A stretch of DNA of 35,868 nt from Minisyncoccota bacterium (GCA_023653145.1 JAMNXM010000003.1:1-35868), one strand, 5' to 3'; counted from the first letter of the stretch, positions 7,715 to 15,862 are shown. Notes: generated by a model from the letters alone, not told the origin. Numbers and translations are program-made.

Positions 7715-8272
7715 ATGACACGAACCATCTTTTTCCTCGGGAAGCCCGGGAGTGGCAAGGAAACGCAGGCACGACTCTTGGCAGAGAAGACCGGGTTTAC
7801 GGTCCTCTCGACGGGAGAAAAATTCAGAGAGCTCCGTGAGCGTCGTGACGCCTTAGGTGACCACATTAGGAGTGAGTACGATGCGGGACGCCTTATGCCC
7901 GACTGGTTTGCAGATTTTTTGTTTCAGGAGTCTGTGCTCAACCTGTCTGCAGGTGCAGGGATTATTTTTGAAGGCTCGGGACGTACGGTAGAGCAGGTGA
8001 CGATTATCGATAAGGTGCTCAACTGGCTCGGTCGCGAGTACGTATTTGTTAACCTTGATATTTCAGATGACGAAGCGGTACGCCGTATGCTCAGCCGCGG
8101 GCGTCTCGACTCAAACTCTGAGGACAAGGTACGTGTCCGCCTTGCACAGTATCAAGAGCATTCGGTACCAGTACTCGAGCACCTTACGGCACAGAGTAAA
8201 CTTCTTGTCATTCCTGGCGAGCGTTCTGTCGAGGATATACACGCTGACATCTGCACCCGCCTCGGCGTCTAA
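7715..8272 (+). CDS. adk: Adenylate kinase, short and divergent
   Basis: This 185-residue nucleoside monophosphate kinase would interconvert ATP + AMP and 2 ADP. It has the P-loop GKPGSGKET at residues 9-17, the AMP-binding LSTGEKFR, and an arginine-rich stretch (RRMLSRGRLDSNSEDKVRVRL) that matches the usual R..R.DD motif only loosely. The canonical DGFPR segment reads EGSGRT. The zinc-type LID insertion is missing, as in short Adk forms. Its place between secY and map matches the classic secY-adk-map order. A GAGGGG stretch precedes the ATG and could act as a Shine-Dalgarno sequence. Confidence 0.82.
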   Translation: MTRTIFFLGKPGSGKETQARLLAEKTGFTVLSTGEKFRELRERRDALGDHIRSEYDAGRLMPDWFADFLFQESVLNLSAGAGIIFEGSGRTVEQVTIIDKVLNWLGREYVFVNLDISDDEAVRRMLSRGRLDSNSEDKVRVRLAQYQEHSVPVLEHLTAQSKLLVIPGERSVEDIHADICTRLGV

Positions 8273-8273
8273 C

Positions 8274-9047
8274 ATGGTAGGGACGATCAATACACCTGAC
8301 GAGATAGCACTACTCCGCGAAGGAGGGAAACGGCTGGCACACGCAGTCGCGGAGACTGCAAAAAAAGTTGCGGTAGGGGTAAAGACGCATGAGCTCAATG
8401 ACTATTTTGAACAACTCGTACGTGCCGGAGGCGATGAGCCAGCATTTTTAAACTATCAGCCCCGCGGCGCTAAACGCCCGTTCCCCGCATCTATCTGCAT
8501 CTCGGTGAACGAGGAGGTGGTACACGGCATCCCGACTGAAAACACACGCGTCATAAAGGATGGCGACATAGTAAAACTTGATGGTGGGGTTCGCCACCGA
8601 GGTCTCATTACAGACCATGCAGTATCTGTTATCGCAGGCAACGCACAGCCTGAAGACGAGGCGCTCGTGCGCGGCACCAGGCAGGCACTTATGGCCGGGA
8701 TACAAGCAGCCCGTGGCGGAAATCGCACTGGTGACATATCGGCTGCTGTTGAGGCAGTGGGGGTGGAACTGGGCTTCGGCATCGTCTTTGAACTCGGTGG
8801 TCATGGGGTAGGGCACCATGTACACGAAGAGCCCTACATACCCAATGTTGGTGACGCTGGTACCGGGGACCTACTGGTACCAGGTATGGTGCTTGCCATT
8901 GAGCCGATGTTTACCTTAGGGACCCCAAAGGTGCGGGTTAAGTTTGATGGCTACACCTATGTCACCAAAGACGGGACTCGTGCTGCGCACTGGGAGCATA
9001 CTGTTTTGATTACCGACAAGGCGCCAGAGATTTTGACTGCGCTATAA
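8274..9047 (+). CDS. map: Methionine aminopeptidase, type I
   Basis: This 257-residue enzyme removes the initiator methionine from nascent proteins. The ATG at 8274, one base after the adk stop, gives MVGTINTPDEIALLREGG; the ORF track's start at 8046 lies inside adk. The metal ligands are visible in order: Asp in VKLDGG, Asp in LITDHA, His in GHGVGHHVHEEPYIPN, Glu in LAIEPMF and Glu in HWEHTVLIT. Its stop codon lies inside the -10 hexamer of the next gene. Confidence 0.93.
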   Translation: MVGTINTPDEIALLREGGKRLAHAVAETAKKVAVGVKTHELNDYFEQLVRAGGDEPAFLNYQPRGAKRPFPASICISVNEEVVHGIPTENTRVIKDGDIVKLDGGVRHRGLITDHAVSVIAGNAQPEDEALVRGTRQALMAGIQAARGGNRTGDISAAVEAVGVELGFGIVFELGGHGVGHHVHEEPYIPNVGDAGTGDLLVPGMVLAIEPMFTLGTPKVRVKFDGYTYVTKDGTRAAHWEHTVLITDKAPEILTAL

Positions 9048-9054
9048 TTGTTGG
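9043..9054 (+). promoter_or_regulatory. Consensus -10 TATAAT six bases from the start codon, overlapping the map stop
   Basis: TATAAT at 9043-9048, six bases, then the ATG at 9055. The map stop codon TAA (9045-9047) is part of the hexamer. Confidence 0.65.
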
Positions 9055-11907
9055 ATGGTTACGCCTGGCGTCCCAAACTTTGACGCAAACACAACCAAGA
9101 ATCTGTCGCCAGAGCAAAACATGGCGAAGCAGAAGGAGAATAGTCGCACCGGCGGCTATGGTGGTGGACGAAAGCGCGACTTTAACTTTGACGACGCACC
9201 ACTTGCTCCTATTCCTGAAAAGCCTGAGCCGTATCAGTACGTGCCTGAGTCGTATGGCTCGGCGCTCGACCAAACACCTGACGCAAACGACAAGGATATG
9301 GAGGAGCTCCTGGGCATCCTCAACACTAAGGGGCTTGATGCCGTTTTTAAAGAGCTTGATAGGATTGCAAACCCGCACCTCGAAGACGACTTCCATAAGC
9401 TGTTGGTGCAACTCAAGAGGCAAGGGCAGAAGATTAATGGACTTGATCCAAAGAGCCCGCTCGCTAAAGCGCTCGACTTTGTAGTGATTCAGATTTCTGT
9501 CCCTGAACCAAGTAGTTCACTTAGTGAGGTGTGTGAGCAGATGATTAGCGTCTATCAGGCGATCCTTCCGTTCGTCGGGTTGCCGTCTGAAGCCATCTTC
9601 TTTAAGGATTGGCGCTACCGCAAAGCGATCCAGAAAGAGCACATCACTATGGAGATTGCCGTGTCATCGACTGATGAGGCCGCATGCTTTTACCTTGCGG
9701 CGCCGCGCTCTCGCATGGACCTTATTGAGAAGCAGATTTTTGCAACGTTCCCTGGCGCACAGATATCTGAAGCACCAGACGACTACAACATTTTCAACCA
9801 GTTTGGTGCGTCTGCAATTGCATATACAACGCTCTATCGCCCTGCGCCGCTTTCAATTAAAACGTATGACGCGTTTACGAGCGACCCCATCAACCAACTC
9901 CTCACGTCGATGGCACGCATTTCAAAAGAAGGGGAGGGTGTTGCGTTCCAAATCAGCGTGGCTCCCGCGGGTGAGTACTACATGAAGCGCTTCATGAAGC
10001 TCCTTGACGACATGCGGCATCCTAAAATGCCGCCATCAGATATATTCCGCAAACATCGCTACCTCTTCCGCAACTCGTGGATTAGGCGTCACGCACCAAA
10101 CTTTATAGGGACGATTATGGATTTCTTTTCGTCTGAGGAAAAGAAGAGTCAAGATCGTGATGTCGACAACATGCAGGTCAGTAGTATTGAGAAGAAGATG
10201 AAGCACATCATTATGGGCACCAACATTCGTATCGCGACATCCGCGCGCACCGACGCACGTGCCCAAGCACTCCTCAAAGACTTCGAGCTCGTGTTAAACC
10301 AGTACGACGACCCACAAGGCAACCGCTTTAAACTACGCTTTCCAGCGTCGCGTGCTGAGGAACGTGACTTGTTCCGCCAGTTTATCTTCCGTCTCTTTGA
10401 CCGCGGCCCTATAGAGGGTGTATGGAAGATGTTGTACCTTGAGTTTTTCGAAAAAATACACTCGCCGCTCATGTACTACAGCCGTGCAATGCCGATGAGT
10501 CTTGCTGAAATTGCAACGATGTTCCACCTTGCGATTGCGGGTGGCACACTGAGTCGTGAGGCCGACACCGCAGGAGGGAAGTACGCTATGGCGTACCCTG
10601 GACTTCCGTCAGAGGGCATACTCCTTGGTCGCAACAAGCACGCCGGCGTGACTACGGACGTTCGTATGCAAATGCAAGACCGCATGCGCCACCTCTATAC
10701 CATCGGCCAGACCGGTACCGGTAAGACGAACTTCTTAAAGAACTTGATTATTCAAGACATTGAGCGCGGAGACGGCGTCTGCTTTATAGACCCGCACGGC
10801 GTCGACGTGTTGGAGATCCTGAGCCGCATCCCCAAGGAGCGCCAGAACGACGTGATTTACTTTGACCCTGCATACACGGACCGCCCAATGGGGCTCAACA
10901 TGCTCGAGTACGATCCACGGTTCCCCGAGCAAAAGACGTTCGTGGTTGATGAGTTGTTCAAAATCTTCCAGAAGCTCTACGGCCAGGTGCCCGAGGCGTT
11001 CGGTCCTATCTTTGAGCAGTACTTTCGCAACGCAACGCTCTTGGTTCTTGAAGACCCGGAAACGGGCTCCACGCTCCTTGATATTTCACGCGTACTGTCA
11101 GACGAGGACTTCCGCCACCTCAAGATCTCGCGCTGTAGAAACCCAGTGGTTGCACACTTCTGGGAGGATATTGCCGAGCGTGTCTCGGGGGAGGGGTCCC
11201 TCAAAAACATTGTTCCGTATATTACGTCAAAGTTCGACATCTTTATTGCAAACGAAATCATGCGCCCTATTGTGGGCCAGCAGCGCTCCGCGTTCAACTT
11301 CAAAGACATTATGGACAACAAGAAGATCTTTTTGGTCAACTTGTCTAAGGGACGTCTGGGTGACGTAAACGCAAACCTCATCGGCCTCGTGCTTGTGGGT
11401 AAGATCTTGATGGAGGCCTTGGCGCGCGACGTCAGTCAGAATCCGCCTGCGTTTTACCTCTATCTCGACGAGTTCCAAAACATTACAACTGACTCGATCT
11501 CTATTATTCTCTCTGAAGCGCGCAAGTTCCGCCTCTCAATGACGATGGCACACCAGTTTATCGGCCAACTCTACCCAAAGATCCGCGACGCGGTGTTCGG
11601 GAACGTGGGCTCTATGGCAGTGTTCCGCGTTGGTCCTGACGACGTTGAATTTTTGGCGCGCCAACTTCAACCAATCTTTGAAGCTAAAGATTTGTTGAGG
11701 ACGAAAAACTTCCAAGCGGCAATGCGTCTCCTCAACAACAACTCGCCATTTCCACCGTTTACGCTTGAGACCCTACCGTTCACACCAGGGGATACCGGAA
11801 CAGCAGACGCAATGAAGCAATTGTCGTACCAGCGTTTCGGCCGTCCACGCGAGGCAGTTGAGGCAGAAATCCGCGAGAAGTACGCGATATTCAAAAAGGA
11901 AAAGTAG
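9055..11907 (+). CDS. Large TraD/VirD4-like DNA-transfer ATPase
   Basis: This 950-residue protein has a disordered, charged N-terminus (about residues 1-80). A long middle region follows, then a RecA-like motor with Walker A GQTGTGKTN near residue 550, FIDPHGVDV near 580, Walker B YLYLDEFQNI near 800 and the MAHQFIGQL motif typical of conjugative coupling ATPases. No transmembrane helix is obvious. Such T4SS-type ATPases are frequent in Patescibacteria and could drive DNA or protein movement, but no other T4SS genes are adjacent. The leaderless promoter supports the start at 9055 over the ATG at 9121. Confidence 0.8.
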   Translation: MVTPGVPNFDANTTKNLSPEQNMAKQKENSRTGGYGGGRKRDFNFDDAPLAPIPEKPEPYQYVPESYGSALDQTPDANDKDMEELLGILNTKGLDAVFKELDRIANPHLEDDFHKLLVQLKRQGQKINGLDPKSPLAKALDFVVIQISVPEPSSSLSEVCEQMISVYQAILPFVGLPSEAIFFKDWRYRKAIQKEHITMEIAVSSTDEAACFYLAAPRSRMDLIEKQIFATFPGAQISEAPDDYNIFNQFGASAIAYTTLYRPAPLSIKTYDAFTSDPINQLLTSMARISKEGEGVAFQISVAPAGEYYMKRFMKLLDDMRHPKMPPSDIFRKHRYLFRNSWIRRHAPNFIGTIMDFFSSEEKKSQDRDVDNMQVSSIEKKMKHIIMGTNIRIATSARTDARAQALLKDFELVLNQYDDPQGNRFKLRFPASRAEERDLFRQFIFRLFDRGPIEGVWKMLYLEFFEKIHSPLMYYSRAMPMSLAEIATMFHLAIAGGTLSREADTAGGKYAMAYPGLPSEGILLGRNKHAGVTTDVRMQMQDRMRHLYTIGQTGTGKTNFLKNLIIQDIERGDGVCFIDPHGVDVLEILSRIPKERQNDVIYFDPAYTDRPMGLNMLEYDPRFPEQKTFVVDELFKIFQKLYGQVPEAFGPIFEQYFRNATLLVLEDPETGSTLLDISRVLSDEDFRHLKISRCRNPVVAHFWEDIAERVSGEGSLKNIVPYITSKFDIFIANEIMRPIVGQQRSAFNFKDIMDNKKIFLVNLSKGRLGDVNANLIGLVLVGKILMEALARDVSQNPPAFYLYLDEFQNITTDSISIILSEARKFRLSMTMAHQFIGQLYPKIRDAVFGNVGSMAVFRVGPDDVEFLARQLQPIFEAKDLLRTKNFQAAMRLLNNNSPFPPFTLETLPFTPGDTGTADAMKQLSYQRFGRPREAVEAEIREKYAIFKKEK

Positions 11908-11929
11908 AGTCGCACGAGCAGGTGCGCTG

Positions 11930-11944
11930 TGGTATAGTGCGCGC
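11930..11944 (+). promoter_or_regulatory. Extended -10 (TGGTATAGT) six bases from the ndk start
   Basis: TGG then TATAGT at 11933-11938, six bases, ATG at 11945. It supports the internal start over the upstream one in the ORF track. Confidence 0.7.
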
Positions 11945-12544
11945 ATGAAGTTCCAAGATCAACGCTCACTTATTCTTTTTAAGCCCGACACCATTCAACG
12001 TGGGTTGGTCGGCGAGGTTATGCGCCGCATCGAGCGCACGGGGCTCAAGATTGTTGCGCTTAAAATGCTGATCGCATCGCGTGACCAGGTTGTAGCGCAC
12101 TATCACAAAGACGAGGCATGGTTTATAAAGAAGGGCACCAAGATTGTTGAAGACCGCAAAGCCAACAACTTGCCCATTGAAATGGAGGCAGTTGAGTACG
12201 GACGCAACATTATCGAGCAGAACGTCCAGTTCATGACCTCGGGGCCTATCGTTGCGATCATTGTGCAGGGCAACGAAGCACCAGCAGTCATCAAGAAGAT
12301 TACTGGAGGCACAGAGCCTGCAACGTCAGACGTTGGGACTATACGCGGTGACTTTACGATAGACTCGTACGAGCATGCAGGAGTTTCGGGTCGCGCGGTC
12401 CGCAACCTGCTCCACTGCTCAGAGAGCGTCGAGGAAGCAGAGCGCGAGATTACCGTCTGGTTTACCCCACAAGAGATCGTCTCGTACCGCTTGGTAGGGG
12501 AGCAGATACTTTACGACGTGAACCTCGACGGCATCTTGGAGTAA
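11945..12544 (+). CDS. ndk: Nucleoside diphosphate kinase
   Basis: This 199-residue enzyme transfers the gamma-phosphate from ATP to NDPs through a phospho-histidine. The fold begins RSLILFKPDTIQRGLVGEV, and the active-site histidine lies in RNLLHCSESVEEAEREI, where the common HGSD reads HCSE. The protein is longer than the usual form of about 140-150 residues because of an insertion near residues 55-75 (DEAWFIKKGTKIVEDRKANN) and an extended C-terminus. The start at 11945 is set by the -10 box six bases upstream. Confidence 0.9.
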   Translation: MKFQDQRSLILFKPDTIQRGLVGEVMRRIERTGLKIVALKMLIASRDQVVAHYHKDEAWFIKKGTKIVEDRKANNLPIEMEAVEYGRNIIEQNVQFMTSGPIVAIIVQGNEAPAVIKKITGGTEPATSDVGTIRGDFTIDSYEHAGVSGRAVRNLLHCSESVEEAEREITVWFTPQEIVSYRLVGEQILYDVNLDGILE

Positions 12545-12553
12545 CCCTACTCT

Positions 12554-12562
12554 TGGTATACT
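12554..12562 (+). promoter_or_regulatory. Extended -10 (TGGTATACT) for a structured RNA
   Basis: TG at 12554-12555 and TATACT at 12557-12562. The predicted start near 12569 coincides with the first Gs of a long closing stem and no start codon is nearby, so this promoter appears to make a non-coding RNA or a long leader. Confidence 0.6.
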
Positions 12563-12565
12563 GGG

Positions 12566-12713
12566 GTGGGGCTCGTGCGGGCGATTATCCGCTTAAAAAA
12601 GCTTCGGGAGTCTTAGATCACCTACCACAACTGATGTCCTTCGGGATTCAAATGGGGTTAGGTTGCGGGCACCCACCTGAGCGAAAGCTCGGGTAATCGC
12701 CCCAGGGCCCCAC
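12566..12713 (+). ncRNA. Structured RNA with long terminal stem, possibly 6S-like
   Basis: The two ends pair: GTGGGGC (12566-12572) with GCCCCAC (12707-12713), then after an internal loop GGGCGATTA with TAATCGCCC. On the 3' side of the large central region is an eight-pair hairpin ACCTGAGC-GAAA-GCTCGGGT; the 5' side holds a nested stem (ACCTA/TAGGT) around GTCC-TTCG-GGAT. A rod closed end-to-end with a central open region and a length of about 148 bases suits 6S RNA, but I cannot confirm this. It lacks the SRP GGAA-loop motif and RNase P RNA landmarks. It might also be a structured leader of the gene at 12765. Confidence 0.5.
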
Positions 12714-12719
12714 GCAAGC

Positions 12720-12754
12720 CCCCGTCCTTCGTCGAGAGACTTCTTAGGACGGGG
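12720..12754 (+). promoter_or_regulatory. Stem-loop just before the start codon of the 12765 gene
   Basis: CCCCGTCCT (12720-12728) pairs perfectly with AGGACGGGG (12746-12754) and is followed by TTTCGC rather than a T run. It could be a weak terminator for the upstream RNA or a structure limiting translation of the gene ten bases downstream. Confidence 0.5.
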
Positions 12755-12764
12755 TTTCGCATAT

Positions 12765-13175
12765 ATGCGTCTGACATTGCTCATTTTTTCTCTTGTCATT
12801 GCCAGCGTCATGGCGGTGGTGCAGTATATCGCTCTTGTTGAGTATTGGTACTGGCAGTATTGGTGGCTCGATATTGCAATGCACGCCGCTGGCGGTGCGC
12901 TCCTTATGTGTATCGGCCTTGCGCTTGGCCTGAGGCGTGCACTGGCACTCATCGTGTTTGTAGGGGGCATCAGTCTTGCATGGGAGGTGTACGAGTTTGC
13001 ACTTGGTATTTCAGTACACGAGGAGGCGTTTCTCTCCGACACGACACTCGACCTGGTCATGGATACACTCGGAGCACTGGTGGTGTACGGTATGATGAGG
13101 CAATGGCTCAGATCTCAATTACCTTTGCCCGCGGTGCACGGCGTGTCACCGGGTCAAACTTCCTCGTCACCGTAG
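12765..13175 (+). CDS. Four-helix membrane protein, DUF2238/YjdF-like
   Basis: This 136-residue protein has hydrophobic segments at about residues 3-24, 34-54, 60-78 and 95-112. Conserved-looking polar residues sit within them: WWLDIAMHAAGG, AWEVYEFALGI and DTTLDLVMDTLGA. The pattern of D-x-x-x-H, WE-x-E-F and D-x-x-D-x-x-G resembles the DUF2238/YjdF membrane family, whose function is unknown. The last 24 codons overlap the start of the downstream ribonuclease gene in another frame. Confidence 0.6.
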   Translation: MRLTLLIFSLVIASVMAVVQYIALVEYWYWQYWWLDIAMHAAGGALLMCIGLALGLRRALALIVFVGGISLAWEVYEFALGISVHEEAFLSDTTLDLVMDTLGALVVYGMMRQWLRSQLPLPAVHGVSPGQTSSSP

Positions 13176-14464
13176 TTGATGGCGCACGGACGACGCGGAT
13201 ACTCATTGATTGTGGACTGACGCAGGGAGAGCAGTTTTGTGACCCAACGAACGGCGAGACCTTTACCTACGACCCAACGGAGATAGGCGCAGTATTTTTT
13301 ACCCACGCACACGCAGACCACATTGGGCTCTTCCCCAAGTTGGTCAAAGAGGGGTTCAAGGGTCGCGCGTATGCAACTGCACCCACCAGAGACTTAATGC
13401 CAGTCATGCTTGAAGACTCAGTCTCTTTGATGAGATCTGAAGCAACACGCTGCGGTACTGATGTGCCGTACGTTATGGACGATGTGGTGCACGCATTAAA
13501 GATGCTTACCGACATTCCGTACGGAGAAACAGTGACGGTGGGTGACGCACGCGTGACGCTCTTAAATGCCGGGCACATCTTGGGTTCCGCACTTGTTCAG
13601 ATAGATGCAGGAGGGAAGCGTGTCGTGTTTACCGGGGACTTGGGGCGCGTACCGTCTATCTTAGCCCCAGACCGCGACGTACCTGAAGGCGTTGACGTGC
13701 TCGTAACCGAGTCGGTCTATGGGAACCGCACGCACGCCTCAGTGTCTGACTCAGAGCAAGAACTTGCCGCCGCAGTACAGCGCTCGTACCAAGAGCAGGG
13801 GACACTCCTTATACCGGCGTTTTCGCTCGAGCGTACACAAATAATCTTGGCCGCTCTTGACCGCATGATGACTGAGGGCACGCTACCGAAAGTGCCGGTC
13901 TACATGGACTCACCGCTTGCAGCGAAGGTCACCGACATATACCGCGCGTACCCAGCGTTTTTGCGCCCTGAGGTGCGCGAGCGGCTGGAGCGCGGCGATG
14001 ACCCGTTCAGCTTTCCGACGTTGCGGGTGACGGTCAATACCGAGTCGTCGCACCTTATTGATGTGGCTCCGAGCCCAAAGATAGTGATTGCAGGCGCCGG
14101 TATGAGCCACGGCGGACGTATCCGCCACCACGAGCAAAAGTACTTACCGCTCAAGAACACGACACTCCTCCTCGTGGGGTATCAGGTTGCAGGTTCGCTC
14201 GGCCGTAGGCTGAAGGATGGGCGAAAAGAGGTTGCTATTGATGGAGTCAAAGTAAAGGTGCGCGCACGGGTTGCCGCAATTGGTGGCTTTTCTGCTCATG
14301 CAGACCGCGACGATATTGTAGGCTTTGTCGAGGCGGTGAAGCCCAGGCGCGTGTTTGTGGTCCTAGGCGAGACCGAGGCGGCTACCTTCTTGGCACAGCG
14401 CATTTCAGGCTTCCTAGGCCTCCCGACAGACGTCCCACAGGAAGGGGAGACCTACGAACTCTAG
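13103..14464 (+). CDS. Beta-CASP metallo-beta-lactamase-fold ribonuclease
   Basis: This 453-residue protein carries the MBL metal motif THAHADHIG near residue 70, further ligands in LNAGHILGSA and FTGDLG, the beta-CASP segment (TESVYGNRTH through LIPAFSLERTQ), GAGMSHGGR and the C-terminal RNA-specificity motif GGFSAHADRDD. It belongs to the CPSF73/RNase J-like group and probably processes or degrades RNA. The ATG at 13103 (MAQISITFARGARRVTGSNF) matches the family N-terminus; the ORF track start at 12845 lies inside the upstream gene. The two genes overlap by 73 bases. Confidence 0.88.
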   Translation: MAQISITFARGARRVTGSNFLVTVVDGARTTRILIDCGLTQGEQFCDPTNGETFTYDPTEIGAVFFTHAHADHIGLFPKLVKEGFKGRAYATAPTRDLMPVMLEDSVSLMRSEATRCGTDVPYVMDDVVHALKMLTDIPYGETVTVGDARVTLLNAGHILGSALVQIDAGGKRVVFTGDLGRVPSILAPDRDVPEGVDVLVTESVYGNRTHASVSDSEQELAAAVQRSYQEQGTLLIPAFSLERTQIILAALDRMMTEGTLPKVPVYMDSPLAAKVTDIYRAYPAFLRPEVRERLERGDDPFSFPTLRVTVNTESSHLIDVAPSPKIVIAGAGMSHGGRIRHHEQKYLPLKNTTLLLVGYQVAGSLGRRLKDGRKEVAIDGVKVKVRARVAAIGGFSAHADRDDIVGFVEAVKPRRVFVVLGETEAATFLAQRISGFLGLPTDVPQEGETYEL

Positions 14465-14467
14465 TAC

Positions 14468-14496
14468 TTGACTAATGTGTTTAGAGGGTGTATAAT
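14468..14496 (+). promoter_or_regulatory. Near-consensus promoter of the 44-aa ORF
   Basis: TTGACT (14468-14473), a 17-base spacer and TATAAT (14491-14496). The start codon is eight bases after the -10, so the transcript would be leaderless or carry one or two extra bases. Confidence 0.75.
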
Positions 14497-14504
14497 ATTA
14501 ACAT

Positions 14505-14639
14505 ATGGAGAACTTTGGGAATGGAATTGAGATGGCAGGAGATATTACTACGCCAATGACTTATTTTGCCACCCTTATTTTTGCAGCAATTCTAATTGGT
14601 AGATGGCCCACAATACGTTCGACATTCTCATCCCGATAG
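14505..14639 (+). CDS. 44-residue single-span membrane miniprotein
   Basis: This ORF is too short for the supplied track. It begins MENFGNGIEMAGDITTP, has one hydrophobic helix at about residues 19-33 (YFATLIFAAILIG) and ends in a short basic tail (RWPTIRSTFSSR). A near-consensus promoter lies directly upstream and a strong terminator begins 11 bases after the stop, so it forms a complete one-gene transcription unit. No family is recognised. The alternative is that the transcript is a small RNA and the ORF is incidental. Confidence 0.5.
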   Translation: MENFGNGIEMAGDITTPMTYFATLIFAAILIGRWPTIRSTFSSR

Positions 14640-14650
14640 TAAGTTCAAAT

Positions 14651-14686
14651 AAAAACCGCTCCGACTATAGTCGGAGCGGTTTTTTG
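14651..14686. terminator. Bidirectional terminator between the 44-aa ORF and rplT
   Basis: Thirteen-base perfect palindrome ACCGCTCCGACTA/TAGTCGGAGCGGT, flanked by five As on the left and six Ts on the right. It can end both the plus-strand ORF and the minus-strand infC-rpmI-rplT operon. Confidence 0.9.
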
Positions 14687-14695
14687 TATTGAGAG

Positions 14696-15043
14696 TTACG
14701 CTACTTTTGCCAACAGGCGCTTGAATGACTCTGGGTGGGTCATCGCCATCTCAGAGAGCACCTTGCGGTCGAGCATGATGTTCTTCTTCTTCAAGGCATC
14801 AATGAATGTCGAGTAGTTCTTAAAGCCGTTCTCGCGGAGAGCGGCGTTCACACGCACGATGTGGAGTCCGCGCATAGTGCGCTTCTTAGCGCGGCGGTCG
14901 CGGAATGCGTGCTGGCCAGCGTGCTTGATTGCCTCAAGCGCCTGCTTCTTCTTCGTAGAGCGGCCGTGGCGGTAGCCCTTCGTCTGCTTCAGGATATTCT
15001 TACGGCGCTTCAACTGTTTTGGACCTCCTTTGGTGCGTGCCAT
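14696..15043 (-). CDS. rplT: 50S ribosomal protein L20 (bL20)
   Basis: This 115-residue protein binds 23S rRNA early in large-subunit assembly. The start ARTKGGPKQLKRRKNILKQTKGYRHGRS and the middle RRAKKRTMRGLHIVRVNAA are typical of the family. It is the last gene of the infC-rpmI-rplT operon and ends against a bidirectional terminator. In several bacteria L20 represses this operon; no such leader could be assigned here. Confidence 0.95.
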   Translation of the reverse strand: MARTKGGPKQLKRRKNILKQTKGYRHGRSTKKKQALEAIKHAGQHAFRDRRAKKRTMRGLHIVRVNAALRENGFKNYSTFIDALKKKNIMLDRKVLSEMAMTHPESFKRLLAKVA

Positions 15044-15072
15044 ATGTAACTACTATGTATTAAGTACTAAAA

Positions 15073-15258
15073 CTATGCGCCAGGGAAGTAGCGTGCGCGG
15101 TCTGCGCTCGTCATCTCGATAGAGGTCGAGCGGCCCTTGCGTGCCTTGGTCTTCGAACTCTCCTTAGCATTAAAGTGGTTCTGCCCAGCCTTGCGTCCGA
15201 CGAGTTTACCCTTCTTGGTAATGCGGAGGCGCTTTTGGAATGACTTGTTGGTTTTCAT
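15073..15258 (-). CDS. rpmI: 50S ribosomal protein L35 (bL35)
   Basis: This 61-residue basic protein of the large subunit has the family signature KRLRITKKGKLVGRKAGQNHFNAKES. Its ATG overlaps the infC stop as ATGA, which indicates translational coupling. It precedes rplT in the conserved operon order. Confidence 0.93.
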   Translation of the reverse strand: MKTNKSFQKRLRITKKGKLVGRKAGQNHFNAKESSKTKARKGRSTSIEMTSADRARYFPGA

Positions 15259-15779
15259 GATTTTTTAGTGCTTTTTTCGAGTGTCGTTGCTATGCCTCGG
15301 GGACCTCGCTGGGGCGCTTCTGCCACTTTGTACTCTTCAGGGATGAGCTTTACAAAGCGGTCGAGGCGCTCCTGCAAAAACTTTGGGTCCATGTACTTGT
15401 ACCGGCCCCTCAGCTGCAGTTCGACTTTGACTCGGTGCCCCTCGCGGAGCCACTCAGCAGCGTTACGAGCCTTGCGGGTTAAGTCGTGCTCGCCCTCGGT
15501 CACTGTCACCTGGATAGACTTGGTTTCAGTGGTGTGGGACTTGGCTCGTACCTCGCGCTCCTTCTTCTGCTGCTCGTATTGAAATTTACCATAATCCATT
15601 ATTTTGGCAACCGGTGGGGTTGCGGCAGGTGAGACCTCGATAAGGTCGAGGCCGAGGGCTTTGGCCTGCGCGAGCGCCTCTTTAGTCTCGAGGACCCCGA
15701 GGTTTTGACCGTCTGCACCAATGACCCGAAGTTCTGGTGCGCGGATTTGAGCGTTGATGTTAATGCGGGGGGTAGCCAC
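15255..15779 (-). CDS. infC: Translation initiation factor IF-3
   Basis: This 174-residue factor binds the 30S subunit, keeps subunits apart and proofreads start-codon selection. Both domains are visible: the N-terminal half (INAQIRAPELRVIGADGQNLGV, DLIEVSP, VAKIMDYGKF) and the C-terminal half (HDLTRKARNAAEWLREGHRVKVELQLRGR). The start codon is GTG with GAGG about 11 bases upstream. Use of a non-AUG start fits the known self-regulation of infC through IF-3 discrimination, although in E. coli the codon is AUU. Confidence 0.94.
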   Translation of the reverse strand: MATPRININAQIRAPELRVIGADGQNLGVLETKEALAQAKALGLDLIEVSPAATPPVAKIMDYGKFQYEQQKKEREVRAKSHTTETKSIQVTVTEGEHDLTRKARNAAEWLREGHRVKVELQLRGRYKYMDPKFLQERLDRFVKLIPEEYKVAEAPQRGPRGIATTLEKSTKKS

Positions 15780-15798
15780 TGGTGTTCGTTACCTCGCT

Positions 15799-15807
15799 AC
15801 TTTAGCA
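15799..15807 (-). promoter_or_regulatory. Extended -10 (TGCTAAAGT) of the infC operon
   Basis: On the minus strand TGC precedes TAAAGT, 19 bases before the GTG. This gives a short leader carrying the GAGG, so infC is leadered, unlike many genes here. Confidence 0.45.
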
Positions 15808-15831
15808 TGCCGTCTACACGAGTGCTACAGC

Positions 15832-15862
15832 ATAAAAAACAAAATCCCGACAGGGTCGGGAT
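15832..15862 (-). terminator. Terminator after the duplicated tmRNA tail
   Basis: On the minus strand the hairpin ATCCCGAC/GTCGGGAT is followed by TTTGTTTTTT. It lies just after the second (distal) copy of the tmRNA 3' tail. Confidence 0.8.

Noticed and set aside
12566-12713. SRP RNA or RNase P RNA
   Set aside because: No SRP GGAA-loop/GNAG motif and no conserved RNase P core such as GAGGAAAGTCC; also too short for RNase P.
12593-13060. 155-residue minus-strand ORF
   Set aside because: Spans the structured RNA and is antisense to the membrane protein gene; no family motif.
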